In this document: piece by piece, positions 8,719 through 17,768 of the stretch | Position numbering within the stretch: position 1 is the first letter of the stretch | Layout of the letters: every line of letters starts with the position of its first letter | Assembly: GCA_017550425.1 (NCBI GenBank) | Contig: JAFZPG010000040.1 | Span: forward strand, 1 to 60,715 | Length of the DNA: 60,715 nt | Direction of reading: 5' to 3' | From: Lachnospiraceae bacterium | Lineage (GTDB): Bacteria; Bacillota; Clostridia; Lachnospirales; Lachnospiraceae | The notes under the pieces: model-generated | Database searches by the model: none | Told to the model about the DNA's origin: nothing | The model's input: the letters and a program-made list of their open reading frames with translations, nothing else | Program-made: the position numbers and the translations under genes

Positions 8719-10017
8719 TTATTTCTCGTCCTCAAAGCGTACTTTGATGGAATTTGCGTGTGCGGTCAGGCGCTCTGCGTTCGCAAATGCCTGGATGTCG
8801 TCCTTCATCGGAGCCAGAGCTTCCTTCGAGAAGTAGATGATACTGGACTTCTTGATGTAGTCATCCACGGAAAGCGGCGAGAAGAACTTTGCGGTACCGT
8901 TCGTCGGAAGGACGTGGTCCGGTCCTGCAAAATAGTCGCCGAGCGGCTCGCTGGAGTACTCGCCGAGGAAGATCGCGCCTGCGTTTTTGATTTTCGTCAT
9001 GGTCAGGAACGGTTCCGCGGTCAGAATCTCTAAGTGCTCGGGAGCGATATCGTTGACTGTCTGGATGCCGGCCTTCATGTCCTCACAAACGAGGATGTAG
9101 CCATAGTTATCCAGAGACTTCTCGATGATCTCCTTACGAGACAGCTCTTCGGTGAATTTCTTCACTTCTACGTCGACCTTTTCGGCCAATTCCATGCTGT
9201 CCGTTACGAGGATCGCGCTGGCGAGCACGTCGTGCTCTGCCTGAGACAGAAGGTCAGCGGCCACAAAACGAGGGGTTGCCGTTTTATCCGCCAGAACGGT
9301 AATCTCACTGGGTCCGGCGATGCTGTCGATGGAAACGTGTCCGAATACAGCCTTCTTCGCGAGGGCTACATAGATGTTACCAGGGCCGACGATCTTATCG
9401 ACCTTCGGAATGGTCTCGGTTCCGTAAGCCATGGCTGCGATCGCCTGGGCTCCGCCGACTTTGTAGATCTTATCTGCGCCTGCGATCGTTGCAGCCGCCA
9501 GGATCACGGGATTGACCTTACCATCCTTTCCCGGAGGTGTCGTCATAACGATCTCGGGAACGCCGGCCACCTTCGCAGGAACCACGTTCATCAGAACGGT
9601 CGAGGAAAGCGGTGCCGTGCCGCCGGGCACATAGATGCCGACACGGCCGATCGGAGTCACGCGCTGGCCCAGCAGGCTTCCGTCCTCTTTGGTATCAAAC
9701 CAGCTGTAACGAAGCTGCTTCGTGTGGAATTCGCGGATATTGGCCGCGGAACGCTGCATAACGCCCATCAGCTCGGGATCGACGGTCGCCAGAGCCTCGT
9801 CGATCTCTTCCTGTGTTACCAGGAGCTGATCAGCAGTCAGGTCTGCGCCGTCAAACTTCTTCGTAAATGCAAGCACCGCTGCGTCGCGGTTTGCCTTCAC
9901 TTCCTTCAGGATCTCGGCAACACGCTCTGCATAGGTGTCATACTGGTTCGGATCGCGCTTCAGCAGGTCCGAAAGAATATTCTTTTTATTCTCTTCGTTT
10001 AACTTGATGATTCTCAT
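8719..10017 (-). CDS. hisD: histidinol dehydrogenase HisD
   Basis: A 432-residue zinc enzyme that performs the last two NAD-dependent oxidations from histidinol to histidine. Family signatures include GRVGIYVPGGTAPLSSTVLM, the nucleotide-binding DKIVGPGNIYVALAKK, AEHDVLASAIL and the C-terminal GPDHVLPTNGTAKFFSPL. The length is typical. It lies 19 bases after hisG in the same operon. Confidence 0.97.
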   Translation of the reverse strand: MRIIKLNEENKKNILSDLLKRDPNQYDTYAERVAEILKEVKANRDAAVLAFTKKFDGADLTADQLLVTQEEIDEALATVDPELMGVMQRSAANIREFHTKQLRYSWFDTKEDGSLLGQRVTPIGRVGIYVPGGTAPLSSTVLMNVVPAKVAGVPEIVMTTPPGKDGKVNPVILAAATIAGADKIYKVGGAQAIAAMAYGTETIPKVDKIVGPGNIYVALAKKAVFGHVSIDSIAGPSEITVLADKTATPRFVAADLLSQAEHDVLASAILVTDSMELAEKVDVEVKKFTEELSRKEIIEKSLDNYGYILVCEDMKAGIQTVNDIAPEHLEILTAEPFLTMTKIKNAGAIFLGEYSSEPLGDYFAGPDHVLPTNGTAKFFSPLSVDDYIKKSSIIYFSKEALAPMKDDIQAFANAERLTAHANSIKVRFEDEK

Positions 10018-10036
10018 AGTATCTCCTTTATAAGGC

Positions 10037-10678
10037 TTAGCCTTCGATAAGCTTCTTTACGTCCTGGATGATCTTCGTGATCCGTTCGTTCTCCATCTTC
10101 ATGCTGACGCAGTTTACGACCATGCGCGCGGACAGAGGGCAAACCTCTTCCAGAACGGTGAGTCCGTTCTCGCGTAAGGTGGAACCGGTCTCGACGATAT
10201 CGACGATGACCTCAGACAGGCCGACGATGGGCGCCAGTTCGACGGATCCGTTCAGTTTGATGATCTCGACGGTCTGGTGCTTCTTGTTGTAGAAATAGTC
10301 CTTCGCGATCGCCGGGTATTTCGTGGCAACGCGGATCAGTTCATGGTTCTGCAAATGGACGCGGGCACTTTCGGGACCGCAAACGCACATTCTGCATTTT
10401 CCGAATTTCAGATCGAGAACTTCATACAGACGGCGTCCCTCTTCCAGGATCGTATCCTTTCCGACGATTCCGACATCGGCCGCACCGTACTCAACGTAGG
10501 TCGGAACGTCGGTCGCCTTCGCCAGGAAGAACTTCATCTTCAACTCTTCATTTACAAAGATCAGCTTGCGCGTCTTCTCGTCCTTCATCTCCTCGCAATG
10601 GATGCCGATGTTCTCGAACAGTTCCATCGCTTTCTTCGCCAGACGGCCTTTCGCAAGCGCAAATGTTAAATATTCCAT
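10037..10678 (-). CDS. hisG: ATP phosphoribosyltransferase catalytic subunit, short form
   Basis: A 213-residue short-form HisG, the first committed enzyme of histidine synthesis. It lacks the C-terminal regulatory domain of long HisG, so it needs HisZ, whose gene lies eight bases upstream. Recognisable parts are [37 protein letters not shown] and the PRPP-binding [14 protein letters not shown]. Feedback inhibition by histidine in this type works through HisZ. Confidence 0.97.
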   Translation of the reverse strand: MEYLTFALAKGRLAKKAMELFENIGIHCEEMKDEKTRKLIFVNEELKMKFFLAKATDVPTYVEYGAADVGIVGKDTILEEGRRLYEVLDLKFGKCRMCVCGPESARVHLQNHELIRVATKYPAIAKDYFYNKKHQTVEIIKLNGSVELAPIVGLSEVIVDIVETGSTLRENGLTVLEEVCPLSARMVVNCVSMKMENERITKIIQDVKKLIEG

Positions 10679-10686
10679 AGTCTACC

Positions 10687-11907
10687 TCACTTTAACTCGT
10701 ACAGAGTCTTGCTGCTTCCGTCTTCGGAAATATAAGTCAGCGCAGTGTTCTTCTGACGCTTCGCCAGATCAACGTAATCCTCGATCGTCTTCTCGTTGAA
10801 GCGCTTCATCAGAGTGACTCTCTCTCCGTTCCTACGCATAGCGACCGCTGTCTGGATCGCCTTCTCTTTCTGCGCGCGTTCATACAGCAGGATCGAGCCG
10901 GCATCTTCGACTTCCACCGCGATCTTCTGACGGGACAATGCGAGCATCAGCAGGTCCAGATTGATCGCAAAACCAACGCTGGGAGCATCTTTGCCGAAAT
11001 GCTTCAGCAGGCTGTCGTAACGGCCGCCCGTGCAGAGGACATCGCCCGTGCCGTAGGTGTAACCCTGGAAAATGATGCCCGTATAATATTCAAAACGGCC
11101 CATCTTCGCAAGGTCGAAATATACATAAGACTCCAGTTTATAGTAAGAAAGGATGCTGTATAGCTTCTCCAGATATTCAATATATGAGATCAGCTCGGGA
11201 TCTTCGGTCACCTGCTTCAGTTCAGCGATCTTCTCGATGCTGCCGAAGCAAACGGAAAGACGACGGAAGATCTCTCGGCTCTCTTTGGAAGCGCCGGCCT
11301 GTTCCAGAACTTCATCGGCCCCGTAGAAGTTCTTCGCTTCAATGAGCTCCAAAAGTTCCATTCGGATCTCATCGTCCAGATCCAGATCTTTCAAAAGACA
11401 ACGCATGAAACCGTTGTGACCGATCTCTACCTGGAATTTCTCCAGGCCGGCTGCCTTAAAGCAGTCGATCACACAGGCCAGCATCTCGGCATCTGCGTCG
11501 GAGGTCTCATCGCCGATCAATTCCGCTCCGATCTGCGTGACCTCCTTCATATGGCCCAGCAGACTGTCGTGGTTGATGAAGGTGTTGCCGCAGTAGCAAA
11601 GGCGGACCGGCATGGTCTCCTGCGCATAGTACTTCGCGACACTGCGCGCGATGGACGGCGTGATGTCGGGACGCAGCACCAGGGTGTTGCCTTCCTTATC
11701 AAAGAATTTGAACATGTCGCGCGATCTTACGCTGCCGCGTTCTTTGGCAAATATATCGAAAAACTCGAACATCGGCGTCTGAATGTCACGGAAACCATAA
11801 CTATGGAAGATTCCGGAGATCTTCTGGCGCATAGCTTCTTTTGCCGCGCATTCCTCTCCGTACAGATCCCTAACGCCTTCGGGTGTATGTAATAATTCGT
11901 TCTTCAT
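10687..11907 (-). CDS. hisZ: ATP phosphoribosyltransferase regulatory subunit HisZ
   Basis: A 406-residue histidyl-tRNA synthetase paralogue that regulates short HisG. It has the class II core (RLCYCGNTFINHDSLLGHMK around motif 2 and CTGGRYDSLLKHFG near motif 3) but a reduced C-terminal part. With short hisG directly downstream, HisZ is preferred over a true HisRS. It is the first gene of the operon; its leader carries the repeat element at 11940-11967. Confidence 0.93.
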   Translation of the reverse strand: MKNELLHTPEGVRDLYGEECAAKEAMRQKISGIFHSYGFRDIQTPMFEFFDIFAKERGSVRSRDMFKFFDKEGNTLVLRPDITPSIARSVAKYYAQETMPVRLCYCGNTFINHDSLLGHMKEVTQIGAELIGDETSDADAEMLACVIDCFKAAGLEKFQVEIGHNGFMRCLLKDLDLDDEIRMELLELIEAKNFYGADEVLEQAGASKESREIFRRLSVCFGSIEKIAELKQVTEDPELISYIEYLEKLYSILSYYKLESYVYFDLAKMGRFEYYTGIIFQGYTYGTGDVLCTGGRYDSLLKHFGKDAPSVGFAINLDLLMLALSRQKIAVEVEDAGSILLYERAQKEKAIQTAVAMRRNGERVTLMKRFNEKTIEDYVDLAKRQKNTALTYISEDGSSKTLYELK

Positions 11908-11939
11908 AGGATTACCTCTTTCTTGACACTTTAGCGTGC

Positions 11940-11967
11940 TACCATATTACCATGTTACCATAGTAAC
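11940..11967. promoter_or_regulatory. tandem-repeat and palindrome operator-like element before hisZ
   Basis: On the plus strand TACCAT occurs at 11940, 11948 and 11956, exactly eight bases apart, followed in the same phase by TAAC at 11964. The last unit forms a 14-base palindrome GTTAC-CATA-GTAAC (11954-11967). The element lies about 10-40 bases downstream of the predicted start of transcription, where a bound repressor could block RNA polymerase. No T-box is present, so this is the best candidate for his operon control, perhaps by a TrpR-like HisR/YerC protein; that regulator is inference. Confidence 0.55.
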
Positions 11968-11984
11968 AAGATAATATGTCAAGT

Positions 11985-12013
11985 ATTATATCAGAGGGCT
12001 TATGGCTTGTCAA
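11985..12013 (-). promoter_or_regulatory. consensus sigma-A promoter of the histidine operon
   Basis: On the minus strand TTGACA (12008-12013) and TATAAT (11985-11990) are both perfect and 17 bases apart. The -35 overlaps the stop codon of recU. A second TTGACA-like box lies at 11977-11982 with no good -10 at the right distance. A promoter this strong would be expected to need a repressor, which fits the operator-like repeats just downstream. Confidence 0.88.
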
Positions 12014-12588
12014 CCCTTATTATTGTATTTTTTCGCGTGCTCTTCCAAAGCATCCCTGCGTTCGAGGTCATCGGCCAATGCTTCGAGGAAATGCACGTAG
12101 ACCGCCTTCTTCAGCGGTACTTCATAATATACTTCGTGGAGCAGTTCATCGATGGTGAAACTCATCCTTTCCTTTCGCGCCGCCCGCTCCCAGAACGGAA
12201 CGATCGTCGTGTAAGGAACATAGTAGATATGATCGGTAGCCGTAAAATGGATCAGGAAGAACGATATGCCGCCCTGCGCCTCGAAATCCTTCATGAACTC
12301 CATCTGGTGTTCGTGGATGTTCTTTAAGGGGAAACTCGTCTCTTGGCACTCTTTTGCGTCAAAGCAGACCGGCACGCCCTGCACCGCCCCGATATAGTCG
12401 ACGGTACTCTTCTGGTCGAAATAAGCGAGCGTGATATGCCGCGTCTCCTTGTCGATATCGATGGGCTTGATCGGCGTCGGTATCTTCTGGATCAATGCCA
12501 GGTTCTGCGACCGGTAATAGTCCAGAGTGACATTGATCATCTCTTCAAATGTATCGCCTCGCAGGCCGCGGCTTTGCCAGGTTGCCAT
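12010..12588 (-). CDS. recU: Holliday junction resolvase RecU
   Basis: A 192-residue RecU family resolvase, the Gram-positive enzyme that cuts Holliday junctions in recombination and chromosome segregation. Visible motifs are NRG-like SRGLRGDTFEEMINVTLDYY at the start, KSTVDYIGAVQGVPVCFDAK containing the catalytic Asp and the D-x-K pair (FDAKE), and FFLIHF. Here it is not followed by the usual penicillin-binding-protein gene; the his operon lies downstream and a pseudouridine synthase gene starts at 12598 just upstream. Confidence 0.92.
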   Translation of the reverse strand: MATWQSRGLRGDTFEEMINVTLDYYRSQNLALIQKIPTPIKPIDIDKETRHITLAYFDQKSTVDYIGAVQGVPVCFDAKECQETSFPLKNIHEHQMEFMKDFEAQGGISFFLIHFTATDHIYYVPYTTIVPFWERAARKERMSFTIDELLHEVYYEVPLKKAVYVHFLEALADDLERRDALEEHAKKYNNKG

Positions 12589-12597
12589 AGTACTCTC

Positions 12598-13569
12598 CTA
12601 AATGTGTAAGTTTTCTTCCTGTAACAGGGATTTAATATCGTCAGGGATCGGGGCTTCGAAGCATCGACCGGATAAGTATCCGAGCGCCCCGGTCATCTGC
12701 GGGAAATGCATCTGCCACGAATGCAGCAGGGGGCGTCCCTTCTTCTTACTGTTTGCGTTGTATTTGGAATCTCCGACGAGCGGATGACCGATGGAGGCCA
12801 GGTGCGCGCGGATCTGATGCGTTTTACCCGTGATCAGATGCACCTTCAAAGCGGAATAACGCTCATTGTAGGCGAGCGGCTCATATTCCGTCTCGATGGC
12901 GGCGCCTTCGTCTGCGTCCTGAGATATATAGACTTTATTATTCTGCGCATCCTTGCGAAGGAAACCATTCAAAACGCCGGACTTGGTAACCTTTCCTTCA
13001 ACGATACACAGGTAGTATTTCTGCAGGCTGCGATCCTTCACGATACGATTTAACTCCTGCAGGCCAGGAAGTGAAACTCCCGCAAGCATCAGTCCGTCGG
13101 TATTACGATCGAGACGGTTACAGATACCGGGCGTAAACAGTTCATGGTCCAAATGCGGTTTCCCGGAATAATGGTCCACTACAAAGTCTACGACCGAAAT
13201 GTCTCCGACTTTGGCATTCTGTGAAAGCAAGCCTGCCGGTTTGTTCAGAACCAGGATGTTCTCATCCTCATAAAGGATCGGGACCGGAACGATATTTATG
13301 GTAGATCTACCGGCTGACTTATCTTTTCCGGAAGTACTGTCCTTAGAACCATCCCGGAACATCGCGATCGTTTCGTCGCGCATGTAGACCTGCACGTGAT
13401 CTCCGACCTGCGTTTTTACATTTCCGTCGGCTTTTGACCCGTTCAGCAGGATATTCTTCTTTCGCAGGCTCTTCTGGATCACGCTTTGCGGCGCCTTATT
13501 CAGAAGTTTCGCCAGATATTTGTCGAAGCGAAGTCCCGCTTCGTTTTGAGAGATCAAAAACTCCTGCAT
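12598..13569 (-). CDS. RluA-family 23S rRNA pseudouridine synthase
   Basis: A 323-residue pseudouridine synthase with an N-terminal S4-like RNA-binding domain (LRFDKYLAKLLNKAPQSVIQ) and the catalytic RluA motif CNRLDRNTDGLMLAG containing the active Asp. The start was placed at the ATG of 13567-13569 (MQEFLISQNEAGLRFDKYL) because AGGAG lies six bases before it; an upstream in-frame ATG at 13647 would run into the preceding gene and add unrelated residues. The target uridine (RluC- or RluD-like) cannot be assigned. Confidence 0.9.
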   Translation of the reverse strand: MQEFLISQNEAGLRFDKYLAKLLNKAPQSVIQKSLRKKNILLNGSKADGNVKTQVGDHVQVYMRDETIAMFRDGSKDSTSGKDKSAGRSTINIVPVPILYEDENILVLNKPAGLLSQNAKVGDISVVDFVVDHYSGKPHLDHELFTPGICNRLDRNTDGLMLAGVSLPGLQELNRIVKDRSLQKYYLCIVEGKVTKSGVLNGFLRKDAQNNKVYISQDADEGAAIETEYEPLAYNERYSALKVHLITGKTHQIRAHLASIGHPLVGDSKYNANSKKKGRPLLHSWQMHFPQMTGALGYLSGRCFEAPIPDDIKSLLQEENLHI

Positions 13570-13591
13570 AAAACGCTCCTGTAATACATTC

Positions 13592-14182
13592 TTAAATAGC
13601 CAGTTTGCTGAGCATCCGCGCGATGACCGCGGTGTCCAGCTCTTCATCTTCGTTCAGTTCTTTCTTCGTCAGATCGTTGAACCGATTCTTGAATTTATCT
13701 TCCGCGGAAAATGCTTTGATATTGACCTGATAACCGCTCGCGGCTAAGATGCCGGAGATGAAATCTTCCTGCTTCTTCAAAGTTTCGGTATTGGTCTTCT
13801 GCCCTTTCCTGTCCTTCGTATACAGGATCACTTCACGCCCATGCACAAAAACATAGACAGCCCACAGGGTCGGCAGGTTCGGGTTCGTGATCGCCAACTC
13901 CGCCATTAATTGACCGAACTGTAAGCGTTCCCGGTATTCGGAAAATGCATCCGGATCCGTCCCTTTGAAGGGAAAGACCGCGATCAGGATGACGGTTACC
14001 TTCGATAGCGGCAGCGCCAGCAAGATCGCCATGACCGTAAACAGGTTTTTCGACGAACCAGTCATGATATAACCGGTCACGTAAAACGTGATCATGCCCG
14101 CGATGAGAATAACGAGCAACATGAGTTGGAACAGCTTTCTCCGCTTGAAATATCCGGGTAGTCCTTTATATAGTCGAAACAT
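13592..14182 (-). CDS. conserved hypothetical membrane protein
   Basis: A 196-residue protein starting MFRLYKGLPGYFKRRKLFQL, with a GAGG ribosome-binding site and a 17-base overlap with the HAD gene upstream; the longer in-frame start at 14260 lacks support. Two hydrophobic segments follow the basic N-terminus (about residues 18-36 and 45-65), and the rest is predicted to be a soluble domain with a charged C-terminal tail. I do not recognise the family. It sits between a HAD phosphatase and a pseudouridine synthase. Confidence 0.75.
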   Translation of the reverse strand: MFRLYKGLPGYFKRRKLFQLMLLVILIAGMITFYVTGYIMTGSSKNLFTVMAILLALPLSKVTVILIAVFPFKGTDPDAFSEYRERLQFGQLMAELAITNPNLPTLWAVYVFVHGREVILYTKDRKGQKTNTETLKKQEDFISGILAASGYQVNIKAFSAEDKFKNRFNDLTKKELNEDEELDTAVIARMLSKLAI

Positions 14183-14849
14183 GATAAAGATCCTCGTAAT
14201 CTGTGATAAAGGCATCTGCCAAGTCACGTTTTTGGTTCCGCAGATGTCTTGAGTTTTCATCGTCTACCGCGATCACGGCCATGCCGGCGTTTCTCGCTGC
14301 CTGGATGCCGGAAGGAACGTCCTCAAACACGAGGCAGTCCGCCGGATCCACCTTTAATCTTCTTGCGGTTTCCAAAAACACATCCGGTGCGGGTTTTCCT
14401 TTTGCGACCTCGCATCCGGTCGTGATGACCCCGATGTAATCCTTCAGGGACAATGCGTCGTAGACAGCGCCTACGAGCTCCGCGGAATTACTGGTCGCGA
14501 TCCCTGCCACGATACCGGCACTCTTAATGTCCTCCAGGAACTTTTGTGCGCCCGGTTTCAAAAACACATCGTGGGAATACTTCTCAAACGCCATTTGGTT
14601 CCAGCATTCTTTCATCTCATCGGTCGTCATGGGAATGTTAAAACGGTTTTTGAAATACTCGGCGGTCTCGGAAAAACTCATTCCCTCGATCTCGTCCTGC
14701 ATATCCTCCGGGCAGTCATACCCGAATCTGCCCAAAAAGTCGATATCGATCTGCTTCCACATCCACATGCTGTCGACCAGCGTGCCGTCCAGATCAAAGA
14801 TCACGGCCTTCACGTGGCGGCGGATCGTATTTATGTCAAATATGTTCAT
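14166..14849 (-). CDS. HAD-superfamily phosphatase (PgmB-like subfamily)
   Basis: A 227-residue HAD hydrolase. Motif I is AVIFDLDGTLVDSMWMWKQI with the nucleophile Asp; motif II is IATSNSAELV; motif III is the lysine in GCEVAKGKPAPDVFLETARR; motif IV is CLVFEDVPSGIQAARNAGM. The helical cap between motifs I and II is type C1. Such enzymes dephosphorylate or isomerise sugar phosphates or nucleotides; the substrate is not evident. It lies two bases after an RsuA-type gene. Confidence 0.9.
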   Translation of the reverse strand: MNIFDINTIRRHVKAVIFDLDGTLVDSMWMWKQIDIDFLGRFGYDCPEDMQDEIEGMSFSETAEYFKNRFNIPMTTDEMKECWNQMAFEKYSHDVFLKPGAQKFLEDIKSAGIVAGIATSNSAELVGAVYDALSLKDYIGVITTGCEVAKGKPAPDVFLETARRLKVDPADCLVFEDVPSGIQAARNAGMAVIAVDDENSRHLRNQKRDLADAFITDYEDLYHVSTI

Positions 14850-14850
14850 G

Positions 14851-15585
14851 TCAAACCTCGGCTTTCAGCCTGTCAATTTCTTCTTTTGTAAGGAAACGGC
14901 TCTCTCCCGGCTTAAGTGTTTCATCCAGCGAAAGTGAGCCCATAGAGATCCGTTTCAGGTAGACCACCGTCAGCCCGAACTTCGCAAACATGCGTTTCAC
15001 CTGATGGTATTTACCCTCGTAGATCGTTATATATACTTCATCCTCCGATGCGGTCCGCTCGATCTTCGCAGGAAGTGCGGTAAAATTACCGTCCGCATCA
15101 TCGATGTCGACGCCCGCTTCTAATTCACGGATCACATCATCGGTGACCGCAGCGTCCAGTCTCGTAAAATAGGTCTTCGGCACATGCTTCTTCGGAGATA
15201 ACAACCGATGGGTCAATGCTCCGTCATTGGTCAGAAGCAGCAGGCCTTCGGTGTCGATATCCAGTCTTCCGACGGGAGCCAGATCTTTTCGAACGCCCAA
15301 TCCCCGAACCAGGTCCAGAACAGTCTTTTGTCTGGGATCTTCCGTGGCTGAGATCACACCTGCCGGTTTATTCAGCATACGGTACTCGTACATATTGTAG
15401 AACACTTCGGCGCCGTCGATCTGGAGCGTACGGGAGCTCATATCGATCTTGAGATCTGCGGATTTCACAACTACGCCGTCGATCTTCACGCGGCCATGCG
15501 TTATCATCTTTTTGACTTCGCTTCGCGTGCCATAGCCTATATCACACAGAGCCTTATCCAGGCGTATGGTTTTGGTCGTTTGCAT
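14851..15585 (-). CDS. RsuA/RluB/RluE/RluF-family pseudouridine synthase
   Basis: A 244-residue protein with an N-terminal S4 domain (IRLDKALCDIGYGTRSEVKK) and the family catalytic motif GRLDIDTEGLLLLTNDGALT with the active Asp. These enzymes modify uridines in 16S or 23S rRNA. The closing segment EGKYHQVKRMFAKFGLTVVY is also characteristic. It follows the RNA methyltransferase gene after nine bases, giving a small rRNA-modification cluster. Confidence 0.93.
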   Translation of the reverse strand: MQTTKTIRLDKALCDIGYGTRSEVKKMITHGRVKIDGVVVKSADLKIDMSSRTLQIDGAEVFYNMYEYRMLNKPAGVISATEDPRQKTVLDLVRGLGVRKDLAPVGRLDIDTEGLLLLTNDGALTHRLLSPKKHVPKTYFTRLDAAVTDDVIRELEAGVDIDDADGNFTALPAKIERTASEDEVYITIYEGKYHQVKRMFAKFGLTVVYLKRISMGSLSLDETLKPGESRFLTKEEIDRLKAEV

Positions 15586-15594
15586 TACTGCCTC

Positions 15595-17001
15595 CTACTG
15601 CCAGCGCCAGCCGCTCAGATATTTGTTTTTGATGCTTTTATCTTTCGCCTTACCGAAGCCCAGAGGATGTCCTTCCACGCAGATCAGGCACAGACCATCC
15701 TGCAGGCTCTCCTCGGAGGTAAGATCGATCGTCTCGCCCTTCAGATAACGGATCACACGATCGTCATTCAGGCCAAACGAAATCGTGTTTTCAAATTCAT
15801 CCGCTTTCAAAGCCATGGCAAAGGCCTGGCTCGGCTCAAAGCGGTTCTTCTTACATTCGCCGACAAACAGGCCGGGACGCAGGATCCGCAGGCCGCTGAT
15901 GTCGCACAGCTGCTCGGGGACACAGTAAACCTTATCCTGACGCAGATAGAAATGCTTATGCGAAAGTCTTCCTTTTACCTGTGACAGAAACTCGGTGAAC
16001 TCCGGATGTTTCGCCAGTTCTTTTGTACTATCGTACGATGCAAAAGATGCACCTGAAATATCGAAGATACGGTTCGCATCTGAAGACGCGTCCTTTCGGA
16101 ACATCGTCAGGAAATGGCCTTCTCCCTGCATATGCTGCGGCCAGATACGTACGCAGTTTTTGTATTCCTCTTCTTTCGAGGGATCGTAAGCCCCGGGAAA
16201 TGCGCTGCGGAAACCTTCGTATTCATCGATCGGAACCGTATGCATCTCCGGGAAATGCGAAAGCACAAATTCTACAGAAGCTTCATTTTCCTTCGGGGAA
16301 AATGTACAAGTCGAATACATCATAAGTCCGCCCGGTTTTAACATGGCGACCGCCTGCTCCAGGATCTCCCGTTGGAGTTTGGAATACTCCGCATTGCTAT
16401 TCGGCGTCCATGCTTTCATTACGGCGGTATCCTTACGGAACATGCCCTCACCGGAGCAGGGAGCATCGATCAGAACCTTATCAAAATACTCCGGAAACAC
16501 CGAAACCATCTTATAGGGTGCTTCACTTAAGATGCACGCATTATCGATACCAAAAAGCTCAATATTTTTTAATAGTGCCTGCGCTCGGGAATTACTGATG
16601 TCGTTCGTGACCAAGAGGCCTTCGTGCCCCAGTTTTGCACCGAGCTCGGTGCTCTTACCTCCGGGCGCTGCGCAAAGATCCAGAACTTTATCTCCGGGTT
16701 CAATGGGCAGACGGTTCGCCGGCGTCATCGCGCTTGGCTCCTGCAGGTAATACAGGCCCGCATAGTACAAAGGGTTCTTTGCGGGGCGGTCATCCTCCTC
16801 ATAATAGTAGCCGTTGTCGATCCACGGGATATTCTTTACACTAAACGGGAGGATTTTCTCAAACGCTTCCTGTGAGATCTTCAGGCGGTTGCGACGCAGC
16901 CCGAAGACTCTCTTATCTGCGAAGGAGGCTTCATATTCCGCATAATGCTCACCCAGAAGCTTTTGCATATTCAATTGATAGACTTCCGGCAACTGCGGCA
17001 T
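15595..17001 (-). CDS. RsmB/NOP-family SAM-dependent RNA methyltransferase (RsmF-like)
   Basis: A 468-residue m5C RNA methyltransferase. The SAM-binding motif is KVLDLCAAPGGKSTELGAKL, the catalytic cysteines are in DAPCSGEGMFRKD and MMYSTCTFSPKENE, and the C-terminal third resembles the RsmF-type RNA-binding domain. Length and order fit the YebU/RsmF branch of about 450-480 residues. The rRNA target is inferred by family. A hairpin terminator (17017-17056) lies 15 bases before its start. Confidence 0.9.
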   Translation of the reverse strand: MPQLPEVYQLNMQKLLGEHYAEYEASFADKRVFGLRRNRLKISQEAFEKILPFSVKNIPWIDNGYYYEEDDRPAKNPLYYAGLYYLQEPSAMTPANRLPIEPGDKVLDLCAAPGGKSTELGAKLGHEGLLVTNDISNSRAQALLKNIELFGIDNACILSEAPYKMVSVFPEYFDKVLIDAPCSGEGMFRKDTAVMKAWTPNSNAEYSKLQREILEQAVAMLKPGGLMMYSTCTFSPKENEASVEFVLSHFPEMHTVPIDEYEGFRSAFPGAYDPSKEEEYKNCVRIWPQHMQGEGHFLTMFRKDASSDANRIFDISGASFASYDSTKELAKHPEFTEFLSQVKGRLSHKHFYLRQDKVYCVPEQLCDISGLRILRPGLFVGECKKNRFEPSQAFAMALKADEFENTISFGLNDDRVIRYLKGETIDLTSEESLQDGLCLICVEGHPLGFGKAKDKSIKNKYLSGWRWQ

Positions 17002-17016
17002 GGTTTCTCTCCTTGT

Positions 17017-17056
17017 GAAAACGCCTGCAAAACAGCAAAGGCCATCTGCAGACGTT
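17017..17056 (-). terminator. intrinsic terminator after the coiled-coil gene
   Basis: On the minus strand AACGTCTGCA (17047-17056) pairs with TGCAGGCGTT (17020-17029), a ten-base stem with one G-T pair, followed by TTTT. It sits between the coiled-coil gene and the methyltransferase gene and may allow partial readthrough, since I see no separate promoter for the latter. Confidence 0.6.
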
Positions 17057-17084
17057 CCTATAAGTTGATGTATTCAGATCTATA

Positions 17085-17672
17085 TTATTCTTCCTGCGAA
17101 CTGCGACGATCCTGACCATCCTCACGAGATACGGTCGCGGGAGCGGCGAGCTCGGCACGATTTGCTTTTACTACGTTCAAACTGTTGGACAGGGAATTCA
17201 TCAGGTTCGAATAACGGGACTGCGACTGATCCAACGTATGAGCTAAAAGATTTTCCATGTTCTGCAAGAGCGAATCGATATAAGCAATCGCACTTTCGCG
17301 TACCTCGGAAGCCTCACGGTGTGCATCTTTCACAATGCGCTCAGACTCGATATGCGCATCTGCGATCATATTATCGGCAATACCCTTCGCCTGCTTCGCG
17401 ATATCGTGCTCATCCAGAAGTTTCTTCGCTTCCTTTTTGGCATCTTCGATGATATCCTTACCGGTCTCATTTGCCTCGTTAATGATCTGATCCTTATTCT
17501 GAAGAAGGCGCTGGCTCTGTTTTATCTCATTCGGAATGCGGCTGCGCAATTCCTCAAGGAGCTCCTCGATCTGGATCTTGTCTACAATGATCTTATTAGA
17601 AGAAAAGGCGGCTGCTTTACAGCTTTCCAAAAAATCTTCAATTTCGTCAATCTGTTGTTCCATTTTACCCAT
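17085..17672 (-). CDS. DivIVA-like / ATP-synthase-F-like coiled-coil protein
   Basis: A 195-residue protein without signal peptide or membrane segment. Most of it is strongly charged and predicted to form a long coiled coil (about residues 40-130, with IINEANETGKDIIEDAKKEA and MIADAHIESERIVKDAHREA as near-repeats). Proteins like this in clostridia are often labelled ATPase or DivIVA-like; true function is unknown, perhaps a cell-envelope or division scaffold. The start at ATGGGTAAAATG has GAGG ten bases upstream. It has its own promoter (17769-17797). Confidence 0.7.
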   Translation of the reverse strand: MGKMEQQIDEIEDFLESCKAAAFSSNKIIVDKIQIEELLEELRSRIPNEIKQSQRLLQNKDQIINEANETGKDIIEDAKKEAKKLLDEHDIAKQAKGIADNMIADAHIESERIVKDAHREASEVRESAIAYIDSLLQNMENLLAHTLDQSQSRYSNLMNSLSNSLNVVKANRAELAAPATVSREDGQDRRSSQEE

Positions 17673-17768
17673 ATCATCTCATCCTCGCTTCTTTTGGTAT
17701 CGTTTGGACACTGGGTCCGTTTTCTTTTTTGAATGCCAAACTTCAAGGGTACCTTATCCCTATCTGTT

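Noticed and set aside
11908..11978. T-box or leader peptide ahead of hisZ
   Set aside because: The leader is only about 70 bases, lacks the T-box sequence and specifier stem, and has no histidine-rich ORF.
13570..13647. Upstream ATG for the RluA-type synthase
   Set aside because: It would overlap the membrane-protein gene and adds residues unlike the family; the ATG at 13567-13569 has a good ribosome-binding site.
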